From Acidimicrobiia bacterium (lineage in GTDB: Bacteria; Actinomycetota; Acidimicrobiia; Spongiisociales; ZC4RG35), in contig BPGJ01000014.1 of the NCBI GenBank assembly GCA_026002975.1, positions 1-63,581 of the forward strand: a stretch of 63,581 bases of DNA, read 5' to 3'. The notes below the pieces were generated by a model. That model saw nothing but the letters and a program-made list of their open reading frames with translations, made no database searches and was not told the DNA's origin. Numbering within the stretch: position 1 is the stretch's first letter; every line of letters starts with the position of its first letter. Position numbers and translations under genes: made by a program. Shown in pieces: positions 62,302-63,581 of the stretch.

Positions 62302-63315
62302 GTGCGCGCGGCTTTCTTGAGCGGGCCTCGCCGGCTGGAGGTGCGAGACCTCCCCCCATTGTCGGTCCCCGACGGTTGGGTGCACCTCGAGGTGCTGGCC
62401 TGCGGGGTGTGCGGCTCCAACCTCCACGCTTGGCGACACCCCGAAGCCGCCATTGGCCCCTCTGACACCCCCGGCGCCAGTGGGCACGAGATCAGCGGGC
62501 GAGCGCTGATCGACTGGGTACGTCAACCGGTAGTGGTGGAACCCAACCTGGCGGGTAGCTGCGGGGAGTGTTCCGCCTGCCACGACGGCCGCGCCTGGTT
62601 CTGCCGGCAGCGCACTCCGGTCCCCGTCTGGGGGTTTTCCGAGGAAATGACCGTTCCGGCTCGGGCAGTGTTCCGGTACCCGGACGGGGTGGACCCCGCC
62701 GTTGCCACGCTCACCGAGCCGCTTGCCTGTGGGATTCACGGACTGCGGGCCAGCTACACAGGTCGGGTGCGGGGCAATCGAAGGGGCAGTGGTGGCAGTG
62801 CTGGGGTCCGGTGTGGCTGGTCTGCTGACCCAGCTGGCGGCCTGGCACCTGGGGGCAGCCGCCGTGACTGCAACCTGGCGGTACCCGCACCAGGCAGAGG
62901 CGGCCTCCAGTCTTGGGCCCACCCAATTGGTAGAGGTGGGAGACTGGGAGTCGATCAAACGGCTCGAGCCCGACCTGGTGATCGAGGCGGTGGGTGGGGA
63001 GGCCCCCACCTTCGAACAAGCGCTGAAGTTGTGCGACGGGGAGGAGAGGTCGTGGTTCTGGGACTCTTCGACCAGGCCCGGATGATCGATGCCCGTCGAG
63101 CCGCTTTCCGGGAGAACCGGCTCTTCTTCCCCGTCACTTACGGGGAAACGGAGGGGGTACACGACTACGAGATCGCCCTGTCTGTACTGGCCGCTCGTTC
63201 GTCTCAGCTGGCACGACTGGTGACCCATCGATTCTCGCTCGCGGAGGTGGCGGACGCCTTTGCCTTGGCGGACGACAAGCGACGGGGAGTGCTCCGCGTG
63301 GTGGTGACGCCGTGA
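62302..63315 (+). CDS. Zinc-dependent alcohol dehydrogenase, frameshifted
   Basis: A medium-chain dehydrogenase of about 338 residues in three frames. LACGVCGSNLHAW and ASGHEISGRALID bind catalytic zinc; CGECSACHDGRAWFC has the structural Cys set. After a shift near 62760 the NAD fold appears (AVVAVLGSGVAGLLTQLAAW); after another near 63050 the end reads GGEVVVLGLFDQARMIDARR to GVLRVVVTP. GTG 62302 lies three bases after the previous stop. It resembles the enzyme at 39969 in layout. Confidence 0.78.
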   Translation: MRAAFLSGPRRLEVRDLPPLSVPDGWVHLEVLACGVCGSNLHAWRHPEAAIGPSDTPGASGHEISGRALIDWVRQPVVVEPNLAGSCGECSACHDGRAWFCRQRTPVPVWGFSEEMTVPARAVFRYPDGVDPAVATLTEPLACGIHGLRASYTGRVRGNRRGSGGSAGVRCGWSADPAGGLAPGGSRRDCNLAVPAPGRGGLQSWAHPIGRGGRLGVDQTARARPGDRGGGWGGPHLRTSAEVVRRGGEVVVLGLFDQARMIDARRAAFRENRLFFPVTYGETEGVHDYEIALSVLAARSSQLARLVTHRFSLAEVADAFALADDKRRGVLRVVVTP

Positions 63316-63581
63316 GGGTGGGTGTGCATCTCCCCCAGCTCGGTCGGGCGGCTTCCCCCGAGTTCCTGATCGAGATCGCCAGGCGGGCCGAGAGCCTGGG
63401 TTTCGACGACTTGTGGTGCGCCGACCACGTCGCGGTTTCCCGTTGATCTCGAGGGGATGCCGTCCTTTTTCCCTGAGCCGGTCCCGCTTTTGGCGGCGGC
63501 CGCTGCCCACACCTCCACCGTCCACCTGGGGGTCAGCGTTCTCATCCCCGCCTATCGCAACCCCATGGTTCTCGCCAAGCA
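63312..63581 (+). CDS. LLM-class (F420-type) flavin oxidoreductase, 3' partial, one frameshift
   Basis: GTG 63312 overlaps the upstream stop (GTGA). The start reads VRVGVHLPQLGRAASPEFLI and AESLGFDDLWCADHVAVS, the typical opening of luciferase-like monooxygenases. A one-base shift near 63445 is followed by FFPEPVPLLAAAAAHTSTVH and LGVSVLIPAYRNPMVLAK, also in family order, to the window edge. It would use reduced FMN or F420. Confidence 0.75.

Noticed and set aside
1-63581. CRISPR arrays, tRNA or rRNA genes, phage att sites
   Set aside because: No regularly spaced repeats, cloverleaf-like sequences or rRNA signatures were noticed by eye; the only long direct repeats are the IS256 copies.

Overview
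The window is GC-rich DNA with many GTG/TTG starts, ATGA/GTGA gene overlaps, lipoprotein-type solute-binding proteins, CaiC- and FadD-like acyl-CoA ligases, P450s and an LLM-class (F420-type) flavin oxidoreductase. This points to an actinobacterium, perhaps Acidimicrobiia-like or a related uncultured lineage; the assignment rests on gene style only and is tentative. No rRNA, tRNA, CRISPR array or replication origin was seen.

Layout. 1-1224 is the end of a membrane glycosyltransferase. 1500-4712 is mobile-element debris: an IS110 remnant and an ISL3 remnant, split by an intact IS256-type element (2492-3872, 8-bp target duplication). 4990-8579 holds ordinary genes (small hypothetical, DUF2568 membrane protein, thermonuclease, GMC oxidoreductase). 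An intact ISL3-type element (8823-10244, 8-bp duplication) follows. 10274-17442 is a plus-strand operon for a LIV-type ABC importer with a long-chain acyl-CoA ligase. 17432-19592 is a minus-strand TetR gene plus carboxyltransferase. 19668-21905 is an acyl-CoA ligase pseudogene cut by a second, identical IS256 copy (19934-21314). 21930-30560 is a minus-strand block: a second LIV importer ending in a ligase-like pseudoenzyme, followed by its solute-binding protein, a P450 and an SDR. 30612-63581 is a catabolic island of SnoaL-like proteins, acyl-CoA ligases, MaoC hydratases, a CocE-like protein, SDR, PanE-like and alcohol dehydrogenases, an FMN 2-hydroxyacid oxidase, a UGSC-family selenoprotein module with a molybdopterin oxidoreductase, an acyl-CoA dehydrogenase, a P450, an OYE-type flavoenzyme, an aminoglycoside-phosphotransferase-like kinase and the start of an LLM oxidoreductase.

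The island is tied together by a repeated 14-bp near-palindrome, ACCAAACGGTTGGT and variants, found ten times and always just upstream of genes, usually in divergent promoters and often abutting a TANNNT -10-like hexamer. It looks like the operator of one TetR-type repressor that governs both importers and most of the degradation genes. Import of an organic acid or polycyclic/isoprenoid compound, CoA activation, and oxidation by P450, dehydrogenases and hydratases is the likely theme; the substrate cannot be read from the sequence.

The most striking item is 42421-46675: a gene of unknown function, a UGSC-type gene with an in-frame TGA (43827-43829) read here as selenocysteine, followed by a SECIS-like hairpin, then a molybdopterin oxidoreductase and a VOC protein. 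Many genes, especially after 52 kb, carry single-base frameshifts, several at G or C runs, so consensus sequencing errors are likely and the affected genes may be intact in the organism.
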